From: Ascoidea asiatica
Taxonomy: Eukaryota; Ascomycota; Saccharomycetes; Ascoideales; Ascoideaceae
Assembly (NCBI GenBank): GCA_001600695.1
Contig: BCKQ01000001.1
Span: 2,389,880 to 2,453,879, forward strand
Length of the DNA stretch: 64,000 nucleotides
Reading direction: 5' to 3'
Every line of letters begins with the position of its first letter. Within the stretch, counting starts at the first letter, position 1. The translations under genes were made by a program, and so were the position numbers. This document shows, piece by piece, positions 62,641-64,000 of the stretch. The notes beneath the pieces were generated by a model. That model saw only the letters and a program-made list of their open reading frames with translations, was not told the DNA's origin and ran no database searches.

Positions 62641-63023
62641 ATGAAATTTAATGGAATTACATCTTTCTAGCTTTTAGAAATAATTCAAATTCAAATTTAC
62701 TTTTAATAACCTTTAGTTTTCAATGCTTCATCATTTTCAAATTCTACTGTAAATTCAACAGAAAATTCAATTGAAGCTACTTCTGATTCAGATATTGCCA
62801 CTCAAGTTATTATTGAAGATATATTAGAAGATTTCAAAGGCTACTGCTGCCGATTCAACTGATTCAGTTATTGAAGCTACTATTACTGATTCTAATGGTT
62901 CAGTTGAATATATTACTTTTAAAGTCTATGAGCCCATCACAAGAATTATTTCAGTTTCTTTTTAAAAATCTTTTCAAACTTTAGCAACCAGTTATATTAA
63001 TTCTACTTTAACCACTGGTTAAT
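62641..63023 (+). pseudogene. Decayed secreted or cell-wall protein gene, Ser/Thr-rich
   Basis: An ATG at 62641 opens MKFNGITSF, like a signal-peptide start, but a TAG follows at once. After two further stops the same frame resumes as FNASSFSNSTVNSTENSIEA and DSDIATQVIIEDILEDF (62719-62835). It then breaks at about 62838, and coding continues one frame over as KATAADSTDSVIEATITDSN and GSVEYITFKVYEP up to about 62965, where a TAA interrupts and a last piece SYINSTLTTG follows. The residue bias (Ser, Thr, Asn, with N-x-S/T sites) fits a glycosylated secreted or wall protein. The family cannot be named. I describe the breaks only. Confidence 0.55.
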
Positions 63024-63422
63024 AAATTGGGGTAGATCAAATTTATTATCCGGTTTACTTTTGGTTTGCTTAAGCTGTTATTGATAGATTTTATTAATAG
63101 AAAAACAATAAACTAAGGTGGCAACTTGTAATGTAATATTATTTAGTTTATTTATCTATTTAATTAATTTCTTTTGTTGATTAAAATTTTTAATTTTCTT
63201 TTATTTTCTTAATTGAGTATTAGATCTTTTTTATGGTCATTTCTATGAATTTTTATAAATCGTTATAATTATATACTCATTGCAAATATTGATAGTAGCC
63301 TTATCTGTGAATCTTATATGTTCAAATTATTTGTTAATTTCTTTATTCTTTTGAATTTTTATGTTATTCCTAATTATGAGATCCAATTTTGATTTAAAAA
63401 TCTGATTATTGGATTTTAATTT

Positions 63423-63900
63423 TTAAATTTCATTATTGTTTCTATTAAAATCATGAACTAACGCAAGTAGAGTAAATTCTAAACTTATATTGAATTCAAG
63501 TTCTTTTAAAACTTTATGACATTTTTTATTATATGATTGAAAATGTTTGTAATTCGAATCAACGTGCTCATCTAAATTTCAATCTTCAGTCGATTTAATT
63601 TCCGAAATGAAACCTTTGAACTTAATAGACCTATTTTCATGTCCGTATTTATTTTTATTATTTTTTTCTATTAATTTTACATCTGATATAGCTAAATGAA
63701 TAAAATGTGCCGTTTTTTGTTGATATGTTTTTGCAAATTCATTGGTATCATCAATTGAATGATGTTTATAACAATGATCATACCCATAATCAATTGATTT
63801 TTGGTTTAAATCCTTTGAATCTTTATAATACTTTAGGGGTCATTTCAATTGAATTAATATTTGGTTTGAAATTTAATAACTGAATTTGAGCTGCATTCAT
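63423..63900 (-). pseudogene. Decayed gene, unrecognised, one frameshift and one in-frame stop
   Basis: On the minus strand an ATG at 63898-63900 begins MNAAQIQLLNFKPNINSIEM. A one-base frameshift near 63830-63840 leads into a long open stretch with DYGYDHCYKHHSIDDTNEFA and TAHFIHLAISDVKLIEKNNK. A TGA at 63579-63581 interrupts, and the same frame then continues 51 more codons to a TAA at 63423-63425. The total length of 478 bp is not a multiple of three, which agrees with one indel. A TTTTGTAG just upstream of the ATG could be a splice acceptor, so more of the gene may lie beyond the right edge. No family recognised. Confidence 0.5.
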
Positions 63901-64000
63901 ATCTAAATTGCCTACAAAATTGAAAACAGATTAACCAATTCTTTTGTAGAACCAATTTTTTAAGTATTATTGACAAACAATACTTTAAAATTGAAATTTC

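Overview
The window is a 64 kb piece of a very AT-rich ascomycete yeast nuclear genome (Saccharomycotina). The support is the set of budding-yeast orthologues (CLG1, CRZ1, CYK3, COX5, VPS33, IES4, RHO3, YVC1, NST1, RHO2, SSB, CMR2, RTT106, IDH1), few and short introns with GTATGT/GTAAGT donors and TACTAAC-like branch sites, and long Asn/Gln runs in regulatory proteins. Leucine is written mostly as TTA/TTG; CTG codons are rare and I found none at a position that would decide whether CTG means Leu or Ser, so the exact clade is open. No tRNA, rRNA, transposon, CRISPR or prophage-like element was recognised.

Layout. 1-6.8 kb: the 3' part of a coiled-coil gene cut by the left edge, a 3.5 kb gene-poor gap with a purine hexanucleotide repeat, then a CLG1-type cyclin. 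9.5-11.5 kb: the calcineurin-responsive factor CRZ1. 14-17 kb: a 1027-residue coiled-coil protein that is a paralogue of the left-edge fragment, in inverted orientation. 17.9-21.6 kb: CYK3 (cytokinesis). 23.3-27.3 kb: an Asn-rich protein I cannot name. 28.7-34.1 kb: COX5 and VPS33, then convergent IES4 only 37 bp away. 35.5-39 kb: RHO3 (two exons) convergent with YVC1. 40.4-50.5 kb: NST1, RHO2 and an SSB-type Hsp70 in tandem. 50.8-55.7 kb: CMR2 (DIP2 homologue). 56.8-61.6 kb: a CENP-B-type DNA-binding protein, RTT106 (two exons) and IDH1. The last 2.4 kb holds two decayed genes and no intact one.

Genes with related jobs occur (YVC1 and CRZ1 in calcium signalling; RHO2, RHO3 and CYK3 in polarity and division; COX5 and IDH1 in respiration; VPS33, YVC1 and CMR2 at the vacuole), but spacing and strand show ordinary single-gene yeast transcription units, not operons. 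The main structural themes are GC-richer islands found almost only in promoter-containing gaps, hexanucleotide repeats in both coding and noncoding DNA, and clean promoter motifs: two MCB boxes before RTT106 and three CCAAT boxes at exact 11-bp spacing before IDH1. Several reading frames that look open from a TTG codon were shortened to the first ATG (VPS33, YVC1) or extended by splicing (RHO3, RTT106). I did not find a convincing novel multi-gene system.
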